Positions 25,987-46,753 of a stretch of DNA of 64,000 nt are shown piece after piece. The notes beneath the pieces are model-generated. The model did not search any database. It was not told the DNA's origin and was given only the letters and a program-made list of their open reading frames with translations. A program made the position numbers and the translations under genes. The DNA comes from Aphelocoma coerulescens (Eukaryota > Chordata > Aves > Passeriformes > Corvidae), in the NCBI RefSeq assembly GCF_041296385.1, contig NC_091023.1, positions 22,472,924 through 22,536,923 of the forward strand, written 5' to 3'. Each line of letters opens with the position of its first letter. Positions within the stretch are counted from its first letter, which is position 1.

Positions 25987-26002
25987 TCCTCCTCCTCCTC
26001 CT
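25987..26002 (+). repeat. (TCC)n tract just after the exon 3 donor
   Basis: About five TCC units begin eight bases after the end of exon 3. C/U-rich intronic RNA of this type can bind PCBP, hnRNP K or PTB proteins next to a splice site. A role here is inference. Confidence 0.7.
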
Positions 26003-26263
26003 GCATCCTTAAATTACAGATAAGGGGAGAAAGGGGAAGGGGTGTGATAATGTGTGGGGGTGGGTGGAAAACTGATGTTCCTGGGAAGTAAATTGCCTTT
26101 GTCTTAACGTGATATGTGCCATTAAGAGGTTTTAGTTTTAATAAATACTTGAGAAAAAAATAAATCTGAAAGAGATTTGGAGACTGAGTACTTTCACGCT
26201 GAAACAAAGCAACATCCAGTTCCAGCAGTGGCTCTTTTAAATGCCTTGATAAGTTCTGAAGAA

Positions 26264-26542
26264 AATCATAGAATTTGGGTTTGGAAGGGACTTTAAAAAT
26301 CCAGTTCCTACCCCCTGCCATGGGCAGGGACACCTTCCACTATCCCAGGTTGCTCCAAGCCCTGTCCAACCCAGCCTTGGACACTTCCAGGGATGGGGCA
26401 GCCACAGTTCCTCTGGGCAATCTGTGCCAGGGCCTCGCCACCCTCACAGGGAAGAATTTCTTGCCAATATCCCATTTAACCCTGCCCCCCGTCAGTTTGA
26501 AGCCATTCCCCCTTGTCCTGTTGCACATGACCTTGTCAAAAG
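26264..26542 (-). mobile_element. CR1 LINE 3' fragment, - orientation
   Basis: Read on the + strand it begins AATCATAGAATTTGGGTTTG and continues with GGAAGGGACTT, CCCCTGCCATGGGCAGGGAC and CTTCCACTATCCCAGGTTGC. That is the reverse complement of the avian CR1 end. It continues to about 26542 (CCTTGTCCTGTTGCACATGA), which makes it one of the longer CR1 pieces in the window. It is 5'-truncated and opposite to TNIK. Confidence 0.95.
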
Positions 26543-27018
26543 TAGCAACAGGATTGTGTATTCATAACTCATTTCTGTTTCTCTGCATCCATGATTTTCA
26601 CTGAAGAGCTTTTGTTCACCAAAACTATGTTGCAATTATTGTCATGAATAACTTCACAAGGCAAGTTGAATAATTCCTGTGCATCCTACTGATAAAGAGG
26701 AAAAAAAACGCACCACCCTGGTCTCAAAGGTGGCTCTTTCGAAACTTATGTCAGAATGAGAGAACCAAGAATTTACCAATTATTAAATGAATAACAAAAT
26801 TGAGGGTAAGACTAGTTTCACCACTTCCCAGTTGCCACAAAAGAAAAACTGAGTTGCTCTGATCCCTAAAACCTTAAACAGATATATTTAGGAGCGTGGC
26901 ATGAAGATGCTTTTTCTTGAATAATTTTTTTCTAAGTGCAGTACTACCCCTGCCAAAGTTCCTGCACTGGAAACAATGCCAGGCTTGGGAGTAAGAATGT
27001 GGTATTTTGTGTTTTGTC

Positions 27019-27032
27019 TTTTTTTTTTTTTT
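27019..27032 (+). repeat. T homopolymer, 14 bases
   Basis: Fourteen T in a row in intron 3. No retroposed body is recognised next to it. Confidence 0.8.
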
Positions 27033-27831
27033 ACTGGAATAACACATTTCAAAATTAGGACTTGATCACAATCTACCCACCTTAATTTTTGAGTTAATGT
27101 TTTAAATTAGCTTTCAGGAGCTCAGCACATACAGAAAAGACTCTCTGTGAAAGCAGTCAGCTGGCCTTGGGAATCTGTTTTGAAATACCTTAGATGCTGT
27201 GGTGTGGTATTAATATCTATGGCACCTTCATCCAGGTTATTTTTGGTGCTAACAGGTGAAATGATGTGTGGAAATAAGTCTGTAAATGTGAATGAGATTT
27301 GTTCCTGTTTACTTGCAGTATCTACAAGTGCCATTTATCTCGTTCCCGTGGGAAGCAGGCTCTAAGGGAATAGGCAGACCCACCAAGCATAAACCCATGA
27401 CATAAATAGCAGTGAAATTCCCATGGGATGAAGTCTGATGTTAGAATGAATTTTAGCTGAGAAATCAAAATATTACTCTGAGGCCAAACACAGGCTTAAA
27501 TTTGAATCCTCACTTAATTCAGTGGTTTGAAAACACCATTGCTTCCAAGGAAAGATATTGGAGAAAAGTACCTGAAATCTGATCCCGACCAGTAATAATT
27601 TCATACACATTTTTAAGTAGATGTCCCTGATCTAAAACTTCTCCTTGGCAAAGCTGGCCCTCATTTCTGAATGTGCAAGGTGTAAATCAGGTATTTGTCA
27701 TGGGATGTGGTTTTTGGATATTTAATTATTTTCCCCTTAGGTTGCTTTTAGGCAGGGAAGGCATGTTCAGGGCAGGACCAGGCTCGGGCAGGATGGGCAG
27801 TGACCACGGTGCTGGCAGTGCAAACCTGTGC

Positions 27832-27836
27832 CATGG
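27832..27836. repeat. left target-site duplication (CATGG) of the solo LTR
   Basis: CATGG here is repeated exactly at 28442-28446, on the other side of the LTR. The perfect match suggests a fairly recent insertion. Confidence 0.8.
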
Positions 27837-28441
27837 TGTGCCGGTTTAGACAAATTTGGAGGGAAATATCCTCTGATAGAAGGCAGAAGCCCTCCCCCAC
27901 CAGGTTTGGGGAAAAAAGAAATTTTCCTTGGAGGAAAGTGAAAGAGATAGAAAACTATTTATTTAACAAACACACAGGAAAAGGGTAATAACGCTAAATA
28001 ATGAAACCTCTTGCGGTGGAGAGAAACCTGGGAAGATTTCAGAGTCCTTCTGTAGGTGTGGTCTCTCTCCTCCTCCTTGGAGCTGGGTGGGTGTGAGCCC
28101 ACTTCCAGGGCCTCGGTGGAAAATTCTTCCAGTGTGTTCTGATGTTGAAACAGTCCAGAAGAGAAGAAGGGAAAAGCTGAAGTCCCAGGAAAACAAAGTT
28201 CAACTCTCCATCTCCCTCCGGAGAAGAGGAGCCGAAAGCTGGCTGTAAAGCAAGAAGGGCCCTTCTCCACTCTTGCTGCTGCAGCAGGAGAGGAGAGGAG
28301 TGTGTGTCTGTGTCCTTGAACAACCATTTCTGAAAAGTTTTTTCCTCTCCCCCCTCTCAGGCTCAGTTTAAAGGCACTGAATTAATTTCTGGGCATAGAG
28401 CAGCGATAGGGGATACAACATCATAAAGTCACCCCAAGACA
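27837..28441 (-). mobile_element. solo LTR of an ERVL-like endogenous retrovirus
   Basis: A 605-bp block begins TGTGCCGGTTTAGAC and ends CACCCCAAGACA, so it has the TG...CA ends of an LTR. It is flanked by a perfect 5-bp direct repeat, CATGG at 27832-27836 and 28442-28446. A 5-bp target duplication is typical of ERVL-class insertions. The block also resembles passerine ERVL-type LTRs as I remember them. The minus strand carries an AATAAA signal (27958-27963) about 120 bases from its 3' end, where an LTR poly(A) signal would sit, so I place it on the minus strand, opposite to TNIK. No gag, pol or env is attached, so the two original LTRs have probably recombined to leave one. The family name is uncertain. 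Confidence 0.85.
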
Positions 28442-28446
28442 CATGG
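28442..28446. repeat. right target-site duplication (CATGG) of the solo LTR
   Basis: This is the partner of the CATGG at 27832-27836 and directly follows the terminal CA of the LTR. Confidence 0.8.
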
Positions 28447-28797
28447 TAAGGGCTGGCTGTGCCTCATAGCTTGTGGTGCTGGAGGCACTTCCAGAGCCAT
28501 GTCTTCCAGCCACTGCAGGAATGGTCCTGGGTATTGCTTCTGGAGGAGTTTCTAAAGCTGGTCCCTGCATTGTGCCTACAGCCATGCTTGGCACCTGATC
28601 CAGGCTAAGTGCAAAGGCTGCTGCTGAAAACCCAAACTCACTCCTTCACCTCCTCCTCACACACAATTTCAGTGCTTCAGGTGATCGTGACCTTCCATCC
28701 CACCTGTTTTTCCAGGATATCTCTGTTGACAGTGTGTCTTTCAGAAGTCAGCAGAGAACAGAATTAGTGTGGCCCTCTGCAGCTTTTGGAGTGTAAA

Positions 28798-28920
28798 GCC
28801 CAGGCTGGATGGGACTCTGAGCAACCTGGTCTAGTGGAAGGTGTCCCTGCCCATAGTGGGGGGATGGAACTAGGTGATCTTTGAGGTCTCTTCCAACCCA
28901 AACCATGGTGATTCTGTGTT
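28798..28920 (+). mobile_element. CR1 LINE 3' fragment, + orientation
   Basis: GCCCAGGCTGGATGGGACTC, GAGCAACCTGGTCTAGTGGA and TCTTCCAACCCAAACCATGG, then GATTCTGTG, match the last 120 bases of avian CR1. The copy is a very short 5'-truncated insertion in intron 3. Confidence 0.93.
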
Positions 28921-30848
28921 CAGTGAGCTCCCAGAGCAGCATCTCATCCTGACCATGTGCCTTACACTAAATCCGGACAGGCTCCTGACAATGATGCTTT
29001 GTTTAACTCATCCCCACTCTTGCTAATTATCTGTTAGGGAAGATTGCAGAATAGAGGCCCTCAAATTACAGCACTTCATCAGTTTGGGCAGCTGCTATCT
29101 CTGAATTAAGAGTTCAGATTTGGTTTTGAGGGGCTGGTCCTGCTGTGTGCTGCATGACCTACTTCCAACGATGGATGCAACAGGATTGATGGAGGCAAAG
29201 CGTGGCAGCAAAGCCTGGCCTGTGGCTTTTGTTGGGTTTGGGATTGGAGTATTTGCAGCAGTTTGCTGTGATGGTTCCATTTTCTTCCCTCCCTCGCTGG
29301 ATTTGCTGGGGATGATTGCTCTCAGTACGCCTGCTTGGAGCAGGAGCCTGGGCCAGAGCCCCCGAGCCTGGCCATGCAGACATGTCCTCAGGTGCCATCC
29401 ACAGCTCTGATGCTTTGGAGGTGTTTTCCCCCCATTTTGAGTTCTTCAACTTGAAGACGGAGTTAAAATAAAACTGCAGACCAAGTATCCCTTTGCCTTC
29501 CCTTCATTTTTTCCTAGAGAGCCAGGAATGAATTGAGGGATGACTGAAAAGCTGGCTGGGTGCTCAAAGAGCTGGAGGGATTTTGTGCTGAGTGCTGCTC
29601 CTTGCTCCCGGCACTGTTGAGCATCCAGCTGCTTTTTAGTTGTTGCAAAGGGCTTCAATTAAAAAAATCACCTCTGTGGCCTGATAAGCTTCATGTTACA
29701 TTCCTTGTTTTCCTGGACAGATGAAAATGAGCAAAGTTGTGTTGACTTGAAGACAAGAGGTGATAAAGGTTCTTCCAGAACAGTCCCCTGGTTTTCTTTG
29801 TAATGTTTGAGTCTGTTCCTCCTCCTCTTTTGTGCTTATACGCTCTGTGCTCTTACCAAAAATAAAACTGGAGGTTGTTTATGCAAGATCCATCCAGATA
29901 TTTCTTGTACTTGCTCCTCCTGTCCTCACCTTTGCTGTTCTTCCCTGAATGGAGGAGCGTAGTCACTAAATCACTTCCCATGGTATTTTGGGAAGAAAGA
30001 TGTGTTTCTGTCCATGTTGTGTGACACCTGGTCAGGGGGCACTGCTCCTCGAGAAGAGCTGCTCCTGCAGCTGTGCTGCTCTGTGGGTGTCTTGTCCTTT
30101 GCCCATCTGTAAAACTGAGGTCAAGAGAGGCAGGTGAGGGACACGAGGGGAATAAAGGAGGATAAAGGGCAAACAGCCCTTCTGGTCCTTTATAATAAAG
30201 CTCACTGACATCAAGGTGCTAAGTGCTGCCTGTAGAAATACAGCGGGCTGGAATTCGGTCAGCTTAAAATAAAACCAGGGCAGTTTGATGGGTCTGAGAA
30301 CAAAGAGGTGGGATATCAAAACAGGAATTGGCGAGGCTCTGCCTCGGCTGCTTCAGCTAATGTCACTTTGCAGATGGGACAGAGAGGGGCTGGGACAGCC
30401 CATGGGAATGGTGCTTGTCACCAGGACTGAGTTAGTCTGATGGAGTTTGTGGACAGGCAGCACCTGCCTGCTCCCCATGTGGTGCCACCCCACCACCAGC
30501 AACTCCTGGTTTCTCCAGAGGTCTTGTGCTCCTTCTGTGGTGGGCAGGAGTGATGTGCCAGAGGGCTGGGAGCACAGGAGCACTTCTGCCATGCAGTGGT
30601 TTCTAAAAGAACACCTTGGGCCTCTGGTGTGTCTGTGAGGGTGTGTGATGCATCACTGGGGTAATGCAGGTATGGTTGAGCCTCACAGCAACATTAGACT
30701 CCAGTCCAGCTCTCAGGCCCCCAGGATCTGCTGCAAAGTGGCTGTAAAAAGTGGTGCAAAAAAGCTGTGAGAGTTTGGTCAGGAATGGGGTGCTTGGAGG
30801 TTCACCCACATACAAAGACAACTCGGACCCTGTGAAGTGCTCTCCTAA

Positions 30849-31052
<204 letters not shown>

Positions 31053-32673
31053 TGACACAGATTATTTACTCTGAATTGTCCTCTTACCAGCACCCAATTT
31101 ACACAAAACCCCTTATTTTGCATCCATCTTTTTCAAAGTCATGCCTTTGAACAGGCTCTTGCTGTACTGCAAAACACTTCTCCATTTTGCCATAAAATCT
31201 TCACAGGCTGATTGTAAACCCATTTTTATTCTTTTTTACAATATTCAGTTGAAAATCATTCCATCCTCTGGCAGTTGGAGGGAGCCGGGAGCTTTGCTGG
31301 GAAGACGGAAGCTGAGGGGGGATGCTGCGTGGCTCCTGGCAGCTGTTGGTGCTGCCCCCTGTGCTTCGTGTTTCATGGAGCCTGTGCAGGCAGATAAAGA
31401 GGAGGGGAACAGCGAGGAGAGGTCAGGGAAGTCTGTGGCTGCTCAGCCACTTTGGTGGAGACGCCTGACGTTGCTGAAGGGCACCAAGCTGCTTTGTGTC
31501 TCCATAAACCTTCAGCTGCCTCCTCCCACTGCTTCCCTTGTCAGGGCCTTCTTGGGTATTAATTCAGCATTCCCAGAGCAGGGAGGATGGAGTTTAAATC
31601 CGCTCTATCCTTGGGGAGAGACAGAGCATCAGAGCCCACTCCCTTTGGCAGCAGCTGGTGCTCAGGGGCCGGGCAGGGCAGTGACACCGCAGATCGGGAC
31701 TCTGGCTGTTGCTGTAAATTTAATTAAACTTGTGCTGTGTTCTGAGCTTGGCTGTGCTGGTTGGAGTCTCTGGAGCAGCAGCCTGCAGTGCCCGTGGCCA
31801 TCAGAGCAGCAGCGTAGGACCCTGCTTTCCTTAGGGCTCCATTGAAGAGAAGGCTACGTTGGAATTATCATCAGTACAATGACCTGGATGTTGTCCTGTG
31901 GTCAAAAAAGTCTTTATTTCCTCACAGTCCTGTAAATCCAGTCAGTTCTGCCTTAGCCATGTGTGGTTTCCAAAGCTTTTCTGTGCCCGAGCAAGGTTAC
32001 TACAGCATAAATTTTCAGGAGTAGCAAATATCCATGGTTCACCTGGGAGACCATGGAGGTGCTGAAGAGAAGCAGCACCCTTTTCCCTGTAGTTTCTGTA
32101 CTACATAGGCTTTATTTTAGCAAAACATTTAGTGACTTCAGCTGTTTGCCCCTGCAACCACATGCCAGAGCATCCAGTGGGAAGTGGAGGGATTCAGAGG
32201 ACATTACCCCCAGGAGAAAACTGGAGTTAATGGACTTCTGTGCTTTTTTGTTCCCCCAGACTTTCTGGTACACTGAATTATTGGGAAAGCTTTGGGGGCT
32301 TGGACTCCAGGAGCGTTCCTAGCCTGGGTGTTCAGGGTATTTTTGGTGGGAACTCGTAAAAAACATGTTCTTTGCAGCTGGCCTGGGATTCAGTGAGGCG
32401 AAAACTGTCAGGCCGAGAAATGCTTTTTCATCCCAAGAAATTCCATTTGGCTTTGGCTGGTTTATAGGTTGTTTTTTTTTTAATTTTAACTGAAATATTA
32501 AAACAACCCACAATGTTCCTCCTTGTGCTGCAGGAGTGCCTGGAGGGGAAAAGCCCCCACCAGCTGTGTGCCAAGTCCCCCAGTAATGAGAGGAGCCTTC
32601 CCTGGTGCTGGCCTCTGCTCTGTGGCTTTACACTGGTTGGGTCTGGGGTTTGTGTGCTCTGGGCAGGCAAGAG

Positions 32674-32693
32674 GGTTTGGTTTGGTTTGGTTT
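32674..32693 (+). repeat. (GGTTT)n microsatellite
   Basis: Three to four GGTTT units form a short pentanucleotide repeat in intron 4. Confidence 0.8.
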
Positions 32694-32833
32694 CTTTCCT
32701 CCAGCTCCAGTACAAAGGGCTGTTGGCATACACAAGTGTTAGTAAAAGAACAGCCCAAACTTTCAAAAAGAAACGCTCACTAGAGAACTCCTTGGATTAA
32801 AAGGAATGGCATGAAGAGTGATGGTGTGGAACT

Positions 32834-33077
32834 GTGTCAGGGAAGGGTTAGGCTGGATATCAGGAAAAGGATCTTCCCCCAGAGGGTGGTCAGGCACTGA
32901 ACAGGCTCCCCAGGGAAGTGGTCACAGCACCAAGCCTGCCAGAATTCAGGAAGTGTTTGGAGAAAGCTCTCAGGCACAGGGTGGGATTCTTGAGGTTTTC
33001 CTGTGCAGGACCAGGAGCTGGACTCAATGATCCTTATGGGATCCCCTCCAACTCAAGAAACTCTAGGATTCTTCCAT
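32834..33077 (+). mobile_element. CR1 LINE 3' fragment, + orientation
   Basis: It begins GTCAGGGAAGGGTTAGGCTG and GATATCAGGAAAAGGATCTT, passes GTCAGGCACTGAACAGGCTC and ends GAGCTGGACTCAATGATCCT, GGATCCCCTCCAACTCAAG and TCTAGGATTCTTCC. This is the CR1 3' pattern but of a different subfamily from the copies at 11988 and 38845. It has no coding capacity. Confidence 0.92.
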
Positions 33078-36000
33078 CAATCCCCATCACCATGGCAGAG
33101 CAGAGGAGGCTGTATGTGGCTGTATCACCTTCATATGCCTCAAGTCAGGGGGAGAACCTGGGTTTTCCCTGGCGGGTCATCATGCAAGGGGAGAAGGTGG
33201 TCATCATCCAGCTGTGCTGCTTGTTCTTGCCCCCGGGAAAGGAAGACTAGATAATCTGAATTCTCTACCAGACTGCTACCTCTCCTCTCAATTTGGGGCC
33301 TTTCTCATGGGTTAGTGAAAAAGATTTTTTCAAAACCTGTTTTTCTTGCACAGGGGTGTGAGAGATTTTTTAAGTCAATGCCCAGTGTTGGGACTGGTGG
33401 AGGTATTCCTGGGAAAGCTCCCCAGCCCTGGAGGAGAGGTGTGCTGGTGCCACTGTGTTAAATAGGTGCTGTTTCAGGATCTGATTGAATTAGGACTCAT
33501 GTGAACTCTATCAGTCTTGCCTCACAGATAAAGGCTTGTTTATTTTTCATTGGCTCTTTGTTGAAATAAAATGGTTTCTGATAATGCCCAAGTAATTCTT
33601 TTTATCGACACTCGGGAGGCTGATACGGAAATAAAAAATAGGGAACTCTTTCAGTGGAGATTAAGATCTCTCGGAAACGTGGCAGGCTTCCGACATGAAG
33701 TATTGTTGGTGCTGCTGCTCCATTCCACAGCAGCCACTTGCCCTGAAAGATGAGCTCAAGCTCACTAAACAACCCTGTTTTCAGAAATTAAGGAGCTGTG
33801 CAGAGGGTGTTTTGGCAGATGTATCACAAATCTGCTGTGTTAGGCAAAAAAAAAAAGGAAGCAAAAGTCATAGGGACAACCTTTATGGAACATTTAAAAA
33901 GAAATTTAAAAATATGGGGTAGGTTTATTCTTATGTTGGATAATGTGTTGCATTCTGAGGTGCTGTGGGTCTTTGTGAGGGTTTGTGCCTCTCACTAGCT
34001 GAGCTGAGGGGGTCCTGCTCTGGTGCAAGGGGACAGGGAAACTGGGATGATTTCCAGGGGATATGAGGACCCAGATAATCAGTTAACTGCTGCTTCTCCG
34101 AGTTAAACTCATTAAATTCCCCTTGCTCATCTCAAATCTAAGCTATGGGACACCAGGATGTGCCTAACCGAGGGGGGTTGTTTTGAGATATTTTGGGGTG
34201 GGTGTTTTTTAAAATGGTGGGAGATGAGGCATTCATTAGGAAGTGTGAACTGGATGGGGGAGGTGACCCCATCCCAAAGGACCCTTGCCCTGAGGACTGC
34301 TAGAAGCTGCAGGCACTGTGCTCCCCATACACTGTGCTCATGTGCAGGGTCATGGAGGTGCCACTCAGCTGGACACTGGTCATCTGCCCTTGCTGTCCAT
34401 CGTGCCCTGAAACCATGGACAGAGCAGCCCCCTTCCAACATAGGCAGCAGGCACAGGGGCTGTGCAGAGTGTGGGGGCTGAGCAATGGCTGGCAGCAACC
34501 CAGAGCCCACCCAGGGCAGGGCAGAGCCCAGCGCGGTCCCCGGGGCCAGCAGCGCTGGCTGCGATGGATGGGCTGCCATGGCAACCCTGCCCGCGGCCAC
34601 ATCTGTCACCAAGGGGGACAAATTGCTAATAGGCAGGTTGCCAGATACCCACGTGGTGGGGGTGGCCTCCAGGGTGTCCTCTGCAGCAGATAATCTGGGG
34701 CAATGTGGGGGGAAAAGGAATGAGGGTGATTGGGGAGCAGCCTCTCAGTCAGGGTGGCACCACTGCAGCCGTGCAATGCTCAGGGATGTGATTGTGTAGT
34801 TGCAAATGTGTTTTTTCACTCTGTTGAGCTGTGGGGGCCCAGTGAATTGCTTTAGGGTAATGTGAACAGAGTCACACCAGGGATCTGGAGAGCAGAAACG
34901 GGGGCAGCAAGGCTCCATTGAAAATCGGGCATGAGCTGTCAAAGGACTGGGTTACACCTATGCAGCTCTGAGCAGGATTGCTCTTAATCTGCTTATATAC
35001 CCTGAAAAATGTTTTTGGGCAGTTGCTGGTTCTTTGCATTACAGAAATTGGATCATGAAACATTTGAGAGGGGTCTGTTTTCAGCTGAGCTGTATCTCTC
35101 TTCAGTCCCTCCAAGCTCTGCAGTCCCGGGGGAGCGTGAGGGGATCGGGGCTGCTCCTCCGCTCCTGACCGAGAGCTCAGGGTTACCAGAGCAGATTGCT
35201 GCTGCTGTCTGGCAAAGTAATCCAGCACTCTTTAACTCTCACTCCTCTTCAAAGCAATGTCAGTGCTGTAAACACTTCAGGACTGTGAGCCCAGCTCCTT
35301 TTGCTGCCATCCCTAACCCAAAGCCTTCAGCCTGCTCAGGACCCATGGTGGCAGCTGCCTGCTGCCTCCCCAAGGGGCGTGGATTGCCTGGCTGGCCTCG
35401 ATGTGCAGGGAGGTGCAGGCAGGGCAGAGCCAGGCAAGTCATTTATGGAGGAACTCGTGTGAGAGCAGTTGGATGCTGCTGTGGGAGAGGAGAGAGCGCA
35501 GCAGTGCTGGTCCCAGTGCTCCCACCCCAGCACCAACACAAGCAATGATAATCTGGGCTTATCTTGCTACTGAATATTTCATTTGCTGTTTAACACCAAT
35601 TTGATTGTTATTTCTGTTTCTGAAATGGGCATCAGCTTTTCTGCAGATCCACCAAGGGAAGGTCTCTGTGCTTCTAATGCTCTGTCACTGGCTTCAGGTC
35701 CCATGATGTGGATGGTGAGGGACTCTTGCATGGGAGCCAGGCTGTGGGGTGGGATGAGAAATTTGGGTGGCCTGGGCATATGGGACCATGTTGCACCCAG
35801 ATTCTGTTTACACACACAGCAGAAGGATTGATTTCCAGTAGCATTTAGCCTGAGGGTGTTGTGTGCTTGTTTTCTGTAACTTAAAAGAAGTCAAATTGTT
35901 CCTGGGCGGGGGCATAGGAACACAGAAGGACGTGTTGTGTAAAAAGGATTTGATTTGGGGAGTTCCTCTAGACAAGCTGGAGCAATTCCCTGTAGGATGG

Positions 36001-38047
36001 ATTTGGGTTGATGTTCTGAAGGTGCTTGGGTTTGAGCTCTTCCAGGTAATAGACAGCAGAGATCGGAGCAGAGGTCTTGCCATTCCCAAACTGAGGAAAG
36101 TGGTGGTTGATTTGAAAACTGCAGAGGCTCTTTAAACAAAAAATTCATGAGACAGCAGGACACAGAGATTTACAGCTGCAGCTTCTGAATTTGCCTTGCT
36201 TATGAAGTTTGCTGTCACTCTGGTATGAAGAGCTAAGTCAATGCTAAATGAACTGTATTTAAAAATACTTCCTCAATAAATGCCCTTGCAAATTAAATTT
36301 CAGAAGATGATCTTACCTTTAGCCCATCTTGATGATAATTTTAATTATGGTTAATAAAAATTCAATATGCATTTCCAGTTTATTGTCTTACTCCATTATG
36401 ACTTCATCCCTTAAGAAAATTGGTCATGATGCAAGTGTGTTAGGGCAAAGCACTTTCCAAGTGCCATTTGAAGCCTTTTCTGAGTGTATTAAGCTCTGCC
36501 CTAAAATCAGCAAGGACTTGTGTTCATTTTAATTTTTCTCCTGGAAGACTGTTCATTTCCAGCCCAAACATACCCTTAGTGTTGATAAATTGATATTATG
36601 GCAGTATCTGCATTGTTTTTTTCCCTCTCTGGTGCTTACCTGTCCTTACTGCTGACAGTGTACACAGATATCCCATACCTTTGCATGGGGCAGATTTTGG
36701 CTGGTGACCCATCCATTTCTGCCATTTCTTCCACTTCTTGAAGCCACTTTAATGATATAACTGGGATATTCCAAGAATTTTTCAGCACCTGTTCAGGAAG
36801 AGAAGAGAAACTTAACATCAAAACTAAAGATAGGAGCATGGTCAAAGCCAAGTAAGGTATAGGCTGTTCAAGTATTTTATTTAGCCTGAAGGTTTATGGC
36901 AGTCCTGTGTCTGGATTTTATAATCATTATAATTTATGATAGTCTTAAATCACTGCATTTGTGCAGTTTGGTCAGGAGTAACCCTTCTGCCATTTTAATT
37001 CTCTTCTTGGCCTGTGCTTTTGATAGTGATGTCACTTGCTTGGAGAACGTTAAAATGCCATGTAGGCCTCATGTGATAAGAAACTTGAAACATGCACATC
37101 GAAGAATCTGGCAAGGAACCACTGGCAAGCGAGTATCTCTAAGTAGGAAGCAGATCTAATTGGAAAACATGGTTTCACATCTGAGAAGAAGCACTTGCAC
37201 AGGCCTTGGAGGAAGCTTCTTTCACACATGGGCTGTGCTTGCTTTCTGGAGCACACTGATGGCTCCTGCATGCCCTGGGGATCTGTGAAATCCCTGGGAG
37301 GCAGACTCACATCCCATGCTATTTTTGTAACGTTTATTTCACAGTTGTTCAATGACGAGATTAAGTTTGGGCTGGGTTAGATCATTACACTTCTATATTT
37401 GATATTCTGAAACTTTGGAAGTGGTACAAGCAGTGGTGGCCAGTCATGTTGGAACCAACCTGAGCAGCAGGACAGCAGCTCTCTCGCGAGAGGCCTGACA
37501 CTGCTTGGCAACCTTCCCCTCAAGGGAAGTTTCCTGCTCAGAAACATGATCAGAACCAAAGGTTGTCTGGTTAATAAAAAATAAAAATTGAAAAGTACAC
37601 CTGGTTCTTAAATCATAGGAAGCTTTCAAATATCTGCCTCGGTGCCTTTGTATTTTCAGAGCTGAAGAACTTACGCAAGAGCCAGAGTTTTGATTTATTG
37701 CTGTTGATACTAAACACTGATCACAAGTATAAAGTAGGGCATGTAGGGGTAGGGTTTGAGATTCTGATCTCCTCCACTGATTTTCATCACTGGACTGATT
37801 CCTGTTTCTTGCTCCCAATCTTCTGGAGGGCCACAAGCCTTTCTAGCCTTCCAGCCTTTTACTGTTTCATTTTATAGCAAACCCCAAATGGATTACAGGC
37901 TGATAGGTTCAGGATGATGTCCCAATGGCTCTGCGTAGCACCGTGGAGTCCCCACAGCAGCAATGCCAGCATCGGGGTCCTGCCCTGGGGCTGGGCAGCC
38001 CAGGGGATGCTGCTGGTGGTGTCACTGCATGACATTTTTGTCATTAA

Positions 38048-45379
<7,332 letters not shown>

Positions 45380-45434
45380 AGTGACTTGTGGTCTCTGGGG
45401 ATAACAGCCATCGAGATGGCCGAAGGTGCTCCCC
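45380..45434 (+). CDS. TNIK: TNIK exon 8: kinase alpha-F helix
   Basis: Eighteen codons plus one base read SDLWSLGITAIEMAEGAP and the first C of the next proline. SDLWSLG is the conserved alpha-F motif in which the aspartate (Asp215) anchors the catalytic loop. The acceptor is TTTCACAG and the donor GTGAGT at 45435-45436, entering in phase 0 and leaving in phase 1. At 55 bases this is the smallest exon in the window. It joins exon 9 to restore the family motif EGAPPLCDMHP. Confidence 0.97.
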
Positions 45435-46264
<830 letters not shown>

Positions 46265-46631
46265 TGAGTTTCTTCCTCAATCTTTAGGAACTGTAAAAAT
46301 ACTTCTGGAGCAACCTGTTTCTGCAGCCAGGCATGCTGGGGACGTGGTGTTGGCATTTATATAGTTTTAGGGGTTGGTGATGATCCCCAGAATCAACCCC
46401 AGAATTAGGGTTTGGTCTCCTTTGGAGAAGAAATTTGTTCTGAAGGATCCACCGTGTGATGGAGGGCTTCCTTGGTATGCAGAGAGAGAAGCATGCTCAC
46501 CCTGCCATTTCACAGTGCAGAGTTGGTTTTTCCAGGGCAGTTTGTGCAGCCTGAAGTCTGATGACACTTTGCTTGGCTCCCGTTTCGTTCCAGTTAGGTT
46601 CCGTTCTCAAGTGGAAACATGTATCCAGGCC

Positions 46632-46648
46632 AAAAAAAAAAAAAAAAA
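46632..46648 (+). repeat. A homopolymer, 17 bases
   Basis: Seventeen A are followed by C and six more A. Length calls in such runs are error-prone in sequencing. Confidence 0.8.
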
Positions 46649-46753
46649 CAAAAAAGGATGGTTTATCTTGAAGGCCCAGGAATGCAGAGATTTGTACTTA
46701 GTTTGGGCTTTATTTTAAAATTTTGTAGGAAAGGATGCATCACTGTTTTGGGG

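Noticed and set aside
25971..26528. Open frames overlapping the 3' side of exon 3
   Set aside because: They cover the TCC repeat and a CR1 fragment and are translations of repeats.
27959..28327. 122-codon minus-strand open frame
   Set aside because: It lies inside the solo LTR. It is LTR sequence, not a host or viral protein gene.
31141..31845. 234-codon open frame on the + strand just after exon 4
   Set aside because: It lies in the intron between exons that join perfectly without it, has no recognisable domain, and reads like translated non-coding DNA.
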